Assembly: GCA_019359725.1 (NCBI GenBank)
Contig: JAHHGR010000003.1
Span: 1-64,000 of the forward strand
Direction of reading: 5' to 3'
Source of the DNA: Aphanocapsa lilacina HA4352-LM1
GTDB lineage: Bacteria > Cyanobacteriota > Cyanobacteriia > Gloeobacterales > Gloeobacteraceae
DNA length: 64,000 nt
The notes under the pieces were generated by a model. The model was not told the origin of the DNA. It saw nothing but the letters and a program-made list of their open reading frames with translations, and searched no databases. Made by a program: the position numbers and the translations under genes. Each line of letters starts with the position of its first letter. Position 1 is the stretch's first letter. This document shows, in pieces, positions 54,307 to 63,418 of the stretch.

Positions 54307-54461
54307 TGGGTTGGGGTCCTTAAATCAGGGTGCTCTGGAGAAAAACAGGCTGGTCAAGGTACGGGCACTTTGGCTAGTTCACTCAAACGCGCACAAAGTA
54401 AAACGAATATGCTGTCGAAGTGTGCGCATCGAGAGAGGCACTGTTAGTTGGCTGGCGAGGT

Positions 54462-56594
54462 TTACCGCGGACCTCTGATTTCCCAGTTGGGGTCGCTGAC
54501 GGGGCTGAGCGTTTTGGGCTCCAGTAGAGTGACGCCGTTCATCAGCCAGACGGTGTTTTGGCCGGTGGCTTTGTTGCGCCACAGGATGTCCGTTTTGCCG
54601 TCGGCGTTGAAATCGCCCTTCAGGGCAGAAGGATTGCCGCCGCCGGTGACGGTGAAACTGGTGGCACTGGTGGCCGTTCCATTTGGGTTGGTGACGGTGA
54701 TGGGGCCGCTGAGTGCCCCGGATGGCACCAACAAAATCAACTGTGTGTCAGAGAGGAACCCAGCTTCTAGGACTCCCACTCCGCCAATAGTCGCCGAGAA
54801 CACGGTGCTGAGACCTGTGCCGGTAAGGGTTACCTCGGTCCCTACCGCTCCGCTCGTCGGGGTGAAACTGCTAATCGTCGGGGCAGAAGGATTGCCGCCG
54901 CCGGTGACGGTGAAACTGGTGGCACTGGTGGCCGTTCCATTTGGGTTGGTGACGGTGATGGGGCCGCTGAGTGCCCCGGATGGCACCAACAAAATCAACT
55001 GTGTGTCAGAGAGGAACCCAGCTTCTAGGACTCCCACTCCGCCAATAGTCGCCGAGAACACGGTGCTGAGACCTGTGCCGGTAAGGGTTACCTCGGTCCC
55101 TACCGCTCCGCTCGTCGGGGTGAAACTGCTAATCGTCGGGGCTGAGGTCGGCCCCGGTGAAGTGACAGAGCCAAAAGTTATGTATCTGGGAGTCCCCGAA
55201 ATACTGAAGGTTCTAAGTAAGGCTCCGTTTGTACCATCGAACTTTTGGACAGTATTGTTTCCAGAGTCAGTGACGTATAGATTGCCATCAGGACCGAAGG
55301 CTAGGCTAATGGGAGCATTCAATCCTGTTGATATAAAAACACCGCTCTCCGTCTGACTGAACCACAGGACCGCATTACCGCTAATGACGTAGAGTGTCCC
55401 GTTGGCATTGAATGTCAAGTCCAGTGGCGCGGCGATACCCGTGAGAACAGTTTGGATTTGTCCGGTTATTCTGTCAATCAAATCTACAGTATTTCTAGTT
55501 AGATTGGTTACATAAATATTGCCATCTGGGCCAAAAGTCATACCAGACGGAAAAAATGCGGAGCCTCTTGCGAATGCACCTAGGTTGGCTCCCGTAGAAC
55601 CGTTAATCTTCTGAATGGCAAAATCGCCCCCAATAAGGTAGAGATTGTTGTCGGGGCCAAAGGACATGTCAGAAACACCGCTCGGGTTATTCGCAAAAAT
55701 TTTTTGGTAAATGCTGTCTGCAGCACTGTATTCCAAAACTGTACCTGTAGTACTGCCTACAAAGAGATTACCATTTGGGCCAAACGCTAAACCAGTAGAG
55801 TCGCCGCTTATCACTGGAGCACTAAGAGTACCCAACAGTTCTCCTGATGTTGTGTCGTATGCCTGGACAACAGCAGTACTAGAGCCAGTGAAGACACTGA
55901 CATAGAAAGCGTTTGCAGCCTGTGAGGAGGATACTACTTTCGGCATGCTCTTTGGCACAAAGTGCGTAAGCCTAGAGCGGTTGCGAAGGGAGGCCGGGGG
56001 TCGTTTGGGCAGTAACCCGAAAGGACGGAGATTGTTGTTAGGCGAGGAGGAGCTACCGTCCCTCAGGGGGACAAGTTGTGATGTCTTGGCGATGTCGGCG
56101 CGCAACGTTAAATTCCGATCGGGTTTCTTTGACGTTGCACCTTCGTCTACAACCTGACTAGCAAGGGCCTTGAAACTTAAACATTTCGGTTCTGCCCTTA
56201 AAGGAATAGGGCAAAGGTCTCCCGATGCAGCAAGGAGCCTGCTCCATGCCTGCCCAACAGGTTGGAGAGCTGAATGTATTGCTATGTCCGCACCGTAAAC
56301 GGCCTCAGCGCACAGTATCAATGAGAAAAAATAAATGATTACAGCTGAATGCCGAAACAAGAGCGAACCACCTTGTCGTAAGTTACTAGGTTTCGGCTTT
56401 GTCTTGAAAAGCACACAAGAAAGGTGCTTCAAAGTTGCAAAAAGCCCTAAGGCAAATGATTGCAGCACAACAAAAATGGATTGTTTTCGCGCGGTAGCAA
56501 ATATCATCATTGTAGAAATTCCTGCATTTAATACCTGTCTTCGGCCTTGCTCAGACGCTTGCCTAAGGTCGTCAATCTCTCTAGGGCTCTTCAT
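54462..56594 (-). CDS. Surface protein with NHL-like propeller, IPT repeats and FG-GAP-like tail
   Basis: 710 residues; AAGGAG lies 7 bp before the ATG. The N-terminal 100 residues are unusual, with a signal-like segment only at about 81-100 (SAVIIYFFSLILCAEAVYGA). Residues 240-500 form propeller blades (LAFGPNGNLFVGST, MSFGPDNNLYLIGG, MTFGPDGNIYVTNL, LAFGPDGNLYVTDS). Two identical IPT/TIG domains follow (ISSFTPTSGAVGTEVTLTGT). One FG-GAP-like unit ends in NWEIRGPR, the same C-terminus as the subtilase. No catalytic site. Probably exported and displayed; function unknown. Confidence 0.75.
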   Translation of the reverse strand: MKSPREIDDLRQASEQGRRQVLNAGISTMMIFATARKQSIFVVLQSFALGLFATLKHLSCVLFKTKPKPSNLRQGGSLLFRHSAVIIYFFSLILCAEAVYGADIAIHSALQPVGQAWSRLLAASGDLCPIPLRAEPKCLSFKALASQVVDEGATSKKPDRNLTLRADIAKTSQLVPLRDGSSSSPNNNLRPFGLLPKRPPASLRNRSRLTHFVPKSMPKVVSSSQAANAFYVSVFTGSSTAVVQAYDTTSGELLGTLSAPVISGDSTGLAFGPNGNLFVGSTTGTVLEYSAADSIYQKIFANNPSGVSDMSFGPDNNLYLIGGDFAIQKINGSTGANLGAFARGSAFFPSGMTFGPDGNIYVTNLTRNTVDLIDRITGQIQTVLTGIAAPLDLTFNANGTLYVISGNAVLWFSQTESGVFISTGLNAPISLAFGPDGNLYVTDSGNNTVQKFDGTNGALLRTFSISGTPRYITFGSVTSPGPTSAPTISSFTPTSGAVGTEVTLTGTGLSTVFSATIGGVGVLEAGFLSDTQLILLVPSGALSGPITVTNPNGTATSATSFTVTGGGNPSAPTISSFTPTSGAVGTEVTLTGTGLSTVFSATIGGVGVLEAGFLSDTQLILLVPSGALSGPITVTNPNGTATSATSFTVTGGGNPSALKGDFNADGKTDILWRNKATGQNTVWLMNGVTLLEPKTLSPVSDPNWEIRGPR
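54623..55138 (-). repeat. Two 258-bp tandem repeats encoding identical IPT domains
   Basis: The block 54623-54880 recurs at 54881-55138 with no difference that I can see by eye; GGGCAGAAGGATTGCCGCC starts each copy. 258 bp is 86 codons, exactly one IPT domain plus linker. Such identity implies a very recent duplication or ongoing gene conversion. Confidence 0.85.
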
Positions 56595-57018
56595 GTGTAT
56601 GCTCCTTACACAGTTTCAATGAAATACACTCAAGACGAGAAGCAACTAGCTCAAAACTTTCCATAGCTCTCTGTCACCCCGTCAAGGACGCAATTAACCC
56701 GAATCTGGTATCAATTGGGTAAATCATGCTGGCTCTCCTAGTGGATTAAGAAGCAATGGTATGCAGCTACGGTATGCCTCTGTAGAACTAAGCGAGAACT
56801 CGCGCGCAGAGGGGTCAATTCAGGAACATTTGATGCTGGTCCAAGGTCATTCCTTCGCCGCTCAAGATTATTAGCAATTAGCAGCTACTAATGGCGCTGC
56901 AGTCTCAACGTGCTCTCGGCCGAGCACTCGGTTCGATCCAACTCGGGACGCGAGTTCCCAGATCAGTGTGCTGATTGCTCGCACCCATCCGGGCTTTATG
57001 CCGGCGCGCCGTTGGCTT
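56595..57018. other. Intergenic stretch upstream of the IPT-repeat protein
   Basis: 424 bp, less GC-rich than the core genome. It must carry the promoter of the leftward IPT-protein gene. No gene, consensus promoter, terminator or known repeat could be supported; a 6-bp-arm dyad (AACTCG ... CGAGTT, 56940-56956) is the only symmetry noted. Confidence 0.5.
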
Positions 57019-57641
57019 TTATTCAAAGTCGAGCATGTACCGGATTGCCGCCGCGTCCCCTTCGCTTTGCCCGAGCCGCAGCGCTTCGCAAAGCGTTGCC
57101 GCGCTCAACCCCGGCAATACCCGCGACACCGCAATCGGCTCCAGACTGTCGATACCTAAAATTGGGCCGAACAGAAGCACCCGGGTATTTTCGGCGTCCA
57201 CCACCCAGTACTCCCCGACTCCCAACTGGGCGCACAGATCGCGCTTCTTCGCCGTATCGTCTCCCAGCGTCGTGGCGGATATTTCGATGGCCAGGGCCGG
57301 TGGTGCGAGCTGTTCTAGATCGACGGGACCGTTGGTTCGCGCGGGGCGCGAGGGCTGGTCTTCCAGATAGGCTGCGCCTCCTGTAGCCCCGTCTTGCGCA
57401 AAGTCAGGTTGATATAACCTTTGAGGCATATCCCCCGCGTAAAGGCAAAGATGCCTACCACCTGGGCGATCAGGTGCTTGTCTTCGGCGTGAGCCGGTCC
57501 AACCGGAGACATTTCGATGCGCATCCAGCCGAGGTGATAGTACTTCTTGGCGCGTGCAAGCGCCGGATTGTCCGCCAGAGCCAGGAAGCTCTCCCAACTG
57601 GCCCGCATCCAGGCATCCTGCACAAATGTCGGCGTTTGCAT
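57019..57641 (-). pseudogene. Uma2 (DUF820) gene split by a frameshift
   Basis: From ATG 57641 one frame encodes the N-terminal Uma2 half (WESFLALADNPALARAKKYYHLGWMRIEMSPVGPAHAEDK, KGYINLTLRKTGLQEAQP). The C-terminal half continues in another frame: AYLEDQPSRPARTNGPVDLEQLAPPALAIEISATTLGDDTAKKRDLCAQLGVGEYWVVD and on to the stop at 57019. The break is near 57370. Joined, the two parts give a normal-length protein, so the damage is a small indel of one or a few bases. First half alone would stop at 57315. Confidence 0.75.
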
Positions 57642-57694
57642 CGCACGGGTGCCCTATTACACGCGCGTCGGTTGGTTGGATCATAACTGGCAGC

Positions 57695-58603
57695 TCAGCC
57701 TGCTTCGCCTTCGACCCGACAGCCGTTCGGATCCAGCCCGGGGCAGTAGAGGCGTGCGTTTGGCCACGCCGATGCCATGGCCTGTCGGACGCCTTCGCCA
57801 CACTCCGGATGGACGAGGGCAAGCGTGCTCGGTCCGGCCCCGCTGATCACCACTCCCCAGGCGCCCGCTTCCAGGGCAGCGGCGCGCACAGCCTCCCAGC
57901 CAGGAATAAGCTCGCCGCGGTAGGACTGGTGCAATCGGTCCTGAAGCGCACAGGCCAGCCAGTAGCCGTCGCCGGTTGCCAGGGCGCGCACCAGCAGAGC
58001 CGCACGGGCGGCATTGAAAACCGCGTCGGCGTGGGGGACGGTTTTAGGTAGGGCGGCGCGGGCTTTGCTGGTGGCTAGGGCAAAATCGGGCACCGCGAGC
58101 ACCGGGGCAATGCGCGGGTGCCATTCAAGCGGGCAGGTGATGAGTGTTTCGCCCAAAATAGAGAGCTGACAGCCCCCCAAAGCGGCGGGAACGACGTTGT
58201 CGGGGTGCCCTTCCAGGCGGCTTGCCAGCAGCAGCCATTCAGGGGTAGTGAGGGGCGAACCCAGCCAGCGGTTGGCGGCGGCCAGGCCGCCCACGATCGC
58301 CGTGGCCGAACTGCCGAGCCCGCGCCCGAGCGGTACGTGCATCGTCACGGTGAGCTTCGCCACAGGCGGTGTCTTACCCAGGTGCTCGAATAGAAGGGTG
58401 AACGCCCGCCAGGCCAGGTTGCCCTCGTCAGTGGCCACCTGCCGGGCGTCCGCGGCCGAAACGGTGCTCGACACGGTGCACCCGAAGCGCTCCGCTGCGC
58501 AAAAATCGAATTCGTTGGCCAGATCCAAAGCCACCCCCAGACAGTCAAAACCCGGTCCGAGGTTGGCGGAGGTGGCCGGCACCCGCACGCGCACCCGCTT
58601 CAA
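57695..58603 (-). CDS. thrB: Homoserine kinase
   Basis: 302 residues. Phosphorylates L-homoserine in threonine synthesis. GHMP-kinase motifs are RVPATSANLGPGFDCLGVAL at the N-terminus, the ATP loop VPLGRGLGSSATAIVGGL and the C-terminal WGVVISGAGPSTLALV. The annotated start is a TTG directly after the preceding gene's TGA; an in-frame GTG three codons later would also give the family N-terminus. The gene abuts the PEGA-like protein gene with no gap, so translation is probably coupled. Confidence 0.95.
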   Translation of the reverse strand: MKRVRVRVPATSANLGPGFDCLGVALDLANEFDFCAAERFGCTVSSTVSAADARQVATDEGNLAWRAFTLLFEHLGKTPPVAKLTVTMHVPLGRGLGSSATAIVGGLAAANRWLGSPLTTPEWLLLASRLEGHPDNVVPAALGGCQLSILGETLITCPLEWHPRIAPVLAVPDFALATSKARAALPKTVPHADAVFNAARAALLVRALATGDGYWLACALQDRLHQSYRGELIPGWEAVRAAALEAGAWGVVISGAGPSTLALVHPECGEGVRQAMASAWPNARLYCPGLDPNGCRVEGEAG

Positions 58604-59188
58604 TCAGCCCCCCGTTTTCTCAAGGGCCGTGTTGGTGTTGTAACCGATCCGGACCGGCTTGCCCGCCTGCACCGTGACCGGCAACCGACGGTTTTTGTAG
58701 CCGGGGGCAGAGATATCCAGCACGTAATTGCCCGCCGGTACGGCGCGCGAAGGCAGGGCTTTAAACCAGATAAAGCCGTCTTTGTCGTCGCCGCTCTGGC
58801 CGTCTTGCAGACTGAGCAACTTTTTGGTAGCTCCGGGCGGATAGAGCGTGGCAGTGTAGCCCCGGGGCGAAGCAAGCACCGCCAGGCCGCGATCGAGCTT
58901 GATACCCGTGGGCACCTCCGGGCTGGGATCGGGTCGGGTCAAAAAGGCGACCGCCACGATCGCCACGGTCAAAATTCCCGTCGCCACCAGCGAGATGCGC
59001 ACCAGGGAACCGGTATTTTGATGGTCCCGCCGCAGGTAACGGGGCAAGTCGGCATCCGCAAGCGGATCGTCGAGGGGCTGCTTGCGCGTTTTGCCTTCTT
59101 CTTCAGCAAGGGTCTCGGCGGCTTCCTCGAAGCGGCGCATCGGCATCGGGCGCTTGCGCTCGGGGCGACGTTTGGGCGGCTGTTTCAT
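58604..59188 (-). CDS. Single-span membrane protein with PEGA-like domain
   Basis: 194 residues. A basic, Pro-rich cytoplasmic N-terminus (KQPPKRRPERKRPMPMRR), a membrane helix (LVRISLVATGILTVAIVAVAFL, about 83-104), then an extracytoplasmic beta domain. The domain includes VPAGNYVLDISAPGYKNRRLPVTVQAGKPVRIG, which resembles a PEGA repeat, a surface-layer-type beta sandwich. Function unknown. It is immediately upstream of thrB on the same strand. Confidence 0.65.
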   Translation of the reverse strand: MKQPPKRRPERKRPMPMRRFEEAAETLAEEEGKTRKQPLDDPLADADLPRYLRRDHQNTGSLVRISLVATGILTVAIVAVAFLTRPDPSPEVPTGIKLDRGLAVLASPRGYTATLYPPGATKKLLSLQDGQSGDDKDGFIWFKALPSRAVPAGNYVLDISAPGYKNRRLPVTVQAGKPVRIGYNTNTALEKTGG

Positions 59189-59354
59189 GAGTCCACAATA
59201 GCCATTAAAAAACCAGGTTGCCTCGCTTGGAGAGAACCTGGCCTGAGAAAATTGAGCAGGGATTTATCGTGTAGGGCAAAAAAAGCGGCCCCATCTCTAT
59301 GACATCTTGACTGTAGGACCGAATGCCCAAAAACGATTCGGAACTTAGTTTAAT

Positions 59355-59888
59355 TTAAGATCTACCCTGGGAGGGATCCCCTGGACGGGCCACCACCACA
59401 TCCGGGAAGAAAAACCGCTCCACCGCCCGCAGCCAGCTGCCGCGCAAGGCCCGGCTCGGTCCCGGCGGCTCGACCAGGACCGTTACCAGTCCCAGGCGGT
59501 TGCCGGCCAGCACATCGGTCAGCAACCGATCACCCACGATCGCCACGCGCTCGGGCGGCAGCTGCATCTGCTGCAGCACGCGGCGCAGGGCGCGGCGCGA
59601 AGGCTTGGCCGCCCGGTTGATAAAAGGCAGCGACAAAGACAGTGCAATCGATTCGATGAAGGTCCGGTCGGGATTGTTGCTAACGATGTACAGGCGAAAT
59701 TCGAGGCGTGCGCGGGCGACCCACTCGACAACCCGGGTGTTGACGCTCTGCTCGCCCAGGGCAAGCAGCGTGTCATCGAGATCGAGAATCAGCCCGGCGA
59801 TGTTGCGCTGCTTGAGCCAGGCAAAGTTCACATCCGACACCGGACCGGCTACGATCAAATCGGGTTTGAGCAGGTTTTTTCCAGCCAT
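59355..59888 (-). CDS. YqeG-family HAD-IIIA phosphatase
   Basis: 177 residues. HAD motif I is LILDLDDTLLAL; motif II YIVSNNPD; motif III RRVLQQMQLPPERVAIVGDRLLTDVLAGNRLGL. This is the YqeG family (phosphatidylglycerophosphate-phosphatase-like in some organisms), so a lipid phosphate substrate is possible. The HVC begins PDLIVAGPVSDVNFAWLKQRNIAGL, the usual N-terminus. Last gene of the ruvX - DUF3727 - mltG - yqeG series, 33 bp after mltG. Confidence 0.85.
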   Translation of the reverse strand: MAGKNLLKPDLIVAGPVSDVNFAWLKQRNIAGLILDLDDTLLALGEQSVNTRVVEWVARARLEFRLYIVSNNPDRTFIESIALSLSLPFINRAAKPSRRALRRVLQQMQLPPERVAIVGDRLLTDVLAGNRLGLVTVLVEPPGPSRALRGSWLRAVERFFFPDVVVARPGDPSQGRS

Positions 59889-59921
59889 GGTGCGCTTTCG
59901 ACTTCTCCGAGTGTACCAGAG

Positions 59922-60944
59922 CTATCGGGCCGGAAAGACGGCGGTCCCCGAGCGCCGCTCGGCGCGGATCCGGCGCTTGGCTTGCTCGTGCTCGGCCTCG
60001 GTGCGGCTGAAGACGTGGGTGCCGTCGTAGCGGGCGACGAAATACAGATACGGCGTCACTGCGGGTGCGAGGGCGGCTTCAAAACTCGCCAATCCCGGCG
60101 AGGCGATCGGCGTGGGCGGTAGGCCGGGGTTGAGGTAGGTGTTGTAAGGCGAGGGTTTGCGCACTTGGGCGTAAGTCAGGGGCGTATCGGCGGTCTGGCG
60201 GATGCCAAAGGCGTACTCGACGGTCGGATCGGAAGCGAGCGGCATGCCGATGCGCAGGCGGTTGGCGAAGACCCCGGCGATGGTGGCGCGCTCTGCGCCC
60301 ACGGCGGCTTCCTTTTCAACCAGGCTCGCAAGTGCCACCCACTCTCGAAGCGACCGCGCCGGCTTGGTTTGGGCACGCCACAGCGGCAGCGCCGTTTTCT
60401 CAAACGTGGCCAGCATCTGGTTGACGGCGGCGCGCGCCCCCAATGTCTCAGCAGGCAGCTCGTAGGTACTGGGAAACAAAAACCCTTCGAGCCGATCGAG
60501 GTCCGCCGGTAACCACGCGGGACGGATCATGCCGGTGCCGCTGGTGAGCGCCAGAAATTCCCCGGCGCGAAAGTAGCCCAACTGCTCGAAGTAGCGGGCC
60601 ATCTGCTCTAGATTCCACCCTTCGATAATCTGATAGCGAAAGCGCAACGTCTCACCGCGGCGCACCTGCCCGGCCACGGCAACGAGCGAGCGCCCCGGGA
60701 GAATCTCGTACGTACCGGCTTTGAGGTCGTTCTGCCAGCCGCGCACCCGGACGAGGGCCAGAAAAGCCCAGGCTGAGCGGATCGCTCCGGCCTCAGCGAG
60801 GATCTGGCCGATGCGCAACCCACCGCTGCCCGCGGGCAGCACGACCCGCACCGCCTGCGCAAGCGGCGGGGGGGAATTGACCCAAAAAGCCCCGGCTGCC
60901 AGACCCAAAACCAGCAGCAAGGCCCAAAGCCACCGACCGCGCAT
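59922..60944 (-). CDS. mltG: Endolytic peptidoglycan transglycosylase MltG
   Basis: 340 residues. Cuts nascent glycan strands at the membrane and so terminates peptidoglycan elongation. One membrane helix (LWALLLVLGLAAGAFWV), a LysM-like region (LPAGSGGLRIGQILAEAG), then the YceG core: ASLVEKEAAVGAERATIAGVFANRLRIGMPLASDPTVEYAFG (catalytic Glu), and PSPYNTYLNPGLPPTPIASPG, ending YLYFVARYDGTHVFSRTEAEH. Its ATG follows the DUF3727 stop with no gap. Confidence 0.95.
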   Translation of the reverse strand: MRGRWLWALLLVLGLAAGAFWVNSPPPLAQAVRVVLPAGSGGLRIGQILAEAGAIRSAWAFLALVRVRGWQNDLKAGTYEILPGRSLVAVAGQVRRGETLRFRYQIIEGWNLEQMARYFEQLGYFRAGEFLALTSGTGMIRPAWLPADLDRLEGFLFPSTYELPAETLGARAAVNQMLATFEKTALPLWRAQTKPARSLREWVALASLVEKEAAVGAERATIAGVFANRLRIGMPLASDPTVEYAFGIRQTADTPLTYAQVRKPSPYNTYLNPGLPPTPIASPGLASFEAALAPAVTPYLYFVARYDGTHVFSRTEAEHEQAKRRIRAERRSGTAVFPAR

Positions 60945-61493
60945 CTACTCGGCCAGGTCGAGCAGGGCCTCCTCGAAGTTGGGCATCAGGCGCGCGGTCT
61001 CCTCGGGCTCCAGCACCCGCGGCTCGCCCCCTTCGGGCAATTCGACAAAAAGCATCACCGGATCGAGGGGTGTAAAGATGCCGTAGCGGCGATCTTCGAA
61101 GAAAAATTCTTCCAGCAACTGGTACTCTTCTTCTTCCATCTCCTCGCCGTCTTCGTCGTCGGCGATCGAATAGACCTCGGCCTCCTCGGCGTTGGGGATG
61201 TCCCCTTCGACAATCAGCAAATAGGCTGAATCGACCAGCTTGAGATCTTGCTCGGCCAAGACCGCTCGAGCCGTTTGGAACACCCGTTCAATCTCCTCGT
61301 CGTCGAGATCGGCTAGAAGCGCATCTTCCTCTTCGGTATCGTCGCCCTCGGCCGCCTCCCAAGCCATCAGCCGCACCGGCGTCGCCTGGGGCACCACCAG
61401 CCCGTACTGGGAGCCATCGATCTCCAGTTCGGTCACCAGCTCGCAGGCCAGCGTGCGGCCGGCTTCGTCTTTCAGCGTCAATGTGTCACTCAT
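60945..61493 (-). CDS. DUF3727 (with DUF1292-like N-terminus) acidic protein
   Basis: 182 residues, strongly acidic (for example GDDTEEEDALLADLDDEEIERVF and EDGEEMEEEEYQLLEEFFFED). The N-terminal 90 residues resemble DUF1292; the C-terminal 70 residues (YGIFTPLDPVMLFVELPEGGEPRVLEPEETARLMP) are DUF3727, nearly restricted to cyanobacteria and plastids. Function unknown to me. It overlaps ruvX by 8 bp and abuts mltG. Confidence 0.85.
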   Translation of the reverse strand: MSDTLTLKDEAGRTLACELVTELEIDGSQYGLVVPQATPVRLMAWEAAEGDDTEEEDALLADLDDEEIERVFQTARAVLAEQDLKLVDSAYLLIVEGDIPNAEEAEVYSIADDEDGEEMEEEEYQLLEEFFFEDRRYGIFTPLDPVMLFVELPEGGEPRVLEPEETARLMPNFEEALLDLAE

Positions 61494-61935
61494 CTAAGGG
61501 TTCCTGCTTAGGGCTATGGTGGCAGCGGCGGATGTCGAGCCACTGCTGAAGGATGATCGCAGCGGCCTGCTGATCGATGAGCGCTTTGCGCCGGGTGGCG
61601 GAAACCGACTGGAGCGACCGTCCGGCCTGTACGGTGGAAAGGCGCTCGTCGACATAATCGATCGGCACATCGATCACCCGGGCCAACTGCTGGCCGAAGT
61701 GCTGGATGCGGTGGGCCTGGGGGCCGAGCGAACCGTTCATGTTGCGCGGCAGACCGATGACCACGGTCTGCACGCGGCGGCACTCCACCCAACGGCGAAT
61801 CGCATCGAGATCCGCCCCCAGGTTGGAGCGCACGATAGTCTCAAGACCGCCGGCAATCAGACCGGTGGGATCGCAGCCGGCCACACCGATGCGCTTGCTG
61901 CCCACGTCCAGGCCCAATACCGAAACCACCCGCAT
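61486..61935 (-). CDS. ruvX: Holliday junction resolvase-like RuvX/YqgF
   Basis: 149 residues. RNase H-fold nuclease implicated in 16S rRNA 5' maturation and in junction resolution. Motifs are VLGLDVGSKRIGVAGCDP (first catalytic Asp), TVVIGLPRNMNGSLG, DYVDERLSTVQAGRSL (Glu) and KALIDQQAAAIILQQWL (Asp). The 3' end overlaps DUF3727 by 8 bp. gdhA lies 60 bp upstream on the same strand. Confidence 0.95.
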   Translation of the reverse strand: MRVVSVLGLDVGSKRIGVAGCDPTGLIAGGLETIVRSNLGADLDAIRRWVECRRVQTVVIGLPRNMNGSLGPQAHRIQHFGQQLARVIDVPIDYVDERLSTVQAGRSLQSVSATRRKALIDQQAAAIILQQWLDIRRCHHSPKQEPLDE

Positions 61936-61995
61936 CCCCGCGATTTTGCCCTTCCAACTCTAGCAGAAAGGGTACCCCCCGCAGGGCAACAACCG

Positions 61996-63279
61996 TCACG
62001 GGTAGAGGCCGCGGTGGTTGAACGCCTCCACCACCCGCCCGACCGCAAGGGTATAGGCGGCGGGCCGCAGCGGCAACTGCAACTGGGCGGCCTGCTGCAG
62101 GACGCGCGCGTAGGCGCCCACCATCAGTTTCTCCAGTTCGAGGTTGACCTTCTCCTCATCCCAAAACAGATACGACAAGCCCTGTACCCATTCGAGATAG
62201 CTCACCACGACACCCCCGGCGTTGGCGAGGATATCCGGTAGGACCGTCACCCCGCGCTCCTCCAAAAGGCGGTCGGCCTCCATGGTCGTCGGGGCGTTGG
62301 CCGCCTCGACCACCAGGCGGGCGCGCACCCGAGCGGCGTTCGCCTCGGTGATCTGATTTTCGAGGGCGGCAGGGACCAGCACGTCGCACGGCAGGGTCAA
62401 CAATTCCGCGTTGGCGATTGGCTTGGCTGCGGCGAACGGATACTGTACCAGCCGACTGCCGTCGCGCACAAAGTCGGCTGCCTGAGCGATGTCGAGGCCC
62501 TCGGGGTGGTAGAGGCCCCCGGAGCCGTCGGAAATAGCAATTACCCTTGCACCTTGCTCCTGGAAGATAAGCGCCGCCGCCTTGCCCACTTTGCCGAAAC
62601 CTTGAATGGCAATCGTGGCGCCGCGCAGGGCCACACCGGCGGTATCGAGCGCCTCGCGCGTGGCGATCACCACCCCCCTGCCGGTGGCCGCATCGCGGCC
62701 CTTGGACCCGCCGACGCTGAGGGGCTTGCCGGTCACGACCCCCGGTGAAGCGTGCCCGACGCTCATCGAGTAGGTGTCCATCATCCAGGCCATCTCCCGC
62801 GGGCCAGTGCCGACATCCGGGGCCGGGATGTCGATTTGCGGGCCGATGTCGCGCACCAGTTCGGTGGTAAAGCGGCGGGTGAGCCGCTCCAGTTCACCCG
62901 CCGAAAGGGTCGTCGGGTTGATGGCGATGCCGCCTTTGGCCCCGCCGTAGGGAATCCCCATCAGCGCGCACTTCCAGGTCATCAGCATCGCGAGGGCCGA
63001 GACCTCCCGGAGCGTCACATCCGGGTGATAGCGCATGCCGCCTTTGTAGGGACCTAATACGTTGCAGTGCTGGACGCGGTGGCCCGCAAAGACCCGGATG
63101 CGGCCGTTGTCCATGCGCACCGGCACCGACACGGTGAGCACCCGGTGCGGCGTACCCAGCACCTCGGCCACCCCCGCATCGAGGTGCAAAATCTGGGCGG
63201 CGCGATCGAGATTCGAGCAGGCTATGTCGTTCGGACAAATATAAGCCGGACTGGGCGCGGCGTTGAGGCTGACTACCAT
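61996..63279 (-). CDS. gdhA: Glu/Leu/Phe/Val-family amino acid dehydrogenase, probably glutamate dehydrogenase
   Basis: 427 residues from ATG 63279; the 31 codons further upstream are not family-like. Oxidative deamination of glutamate (or the reverse). The substrate Lys motifs are GPYKGGMRYHPDVTLREVSALAMLMTWKCALMGIPYGGAKGGI. PAPDVGTGPREMAWMMDTY is followed by the Rossmann motif IAIQGFGKVGKAAA. The length and the GGMR / AKGG motifs favour a glutamate dehydrogenase of the hexameric 420-residue type over leucine dehydrogenase; the cofactor cannot be told with certainty. Confidence 0.9.
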   Translation of the reverse strand: MVVSLNAAPSPAYICPNDIACSNLDRAAQILHLDAGVAEVLGTPHRVLTVSVPVRMDNGRIRVFAGHRVQHCNVLGPYKGGMRYHPDVTLREVSALAMLMTWKCALMGIPYGGAKGGIAINPTTLSAGELERLTRRFTTELVRDIGPQIDIPAPDVGTGPREMAWMMDTYSMSVGHASPGVVTGKPLSVGGSKGRDAATGRGVVIATREALDTAGVALRGATIAIQGFGKVGKAAALIFQEQGARVIAISDGSGGLYHPEGLDIAQAADFVRDGSRLVQYPFAAAKPIANAELLTLPCDVLVPAALENQITEANAARVRARLVVEAANAPTTMEADRLLEERGVTVLPDILANAGGVVVSYLEWVQGLSYLFWDEEKVNLELEKLMVGAYARVLQQAAQLQLPLRPAAYTLAVGRVVEAFNHRGLYP

Positions 63280-63418
63280 GCTTCTCCCCTTGGCGAATCG
63301 GTGCAAATAGCTGTATCCAATGTTACAAAAACATCGATCCCCGGCCCAAGCGAGCGACAGAGAACGCAACATTGGTAGCTATTGCTACAGTTAGCCACCC
63401 TGGGGGAGCAGGCCGGTC

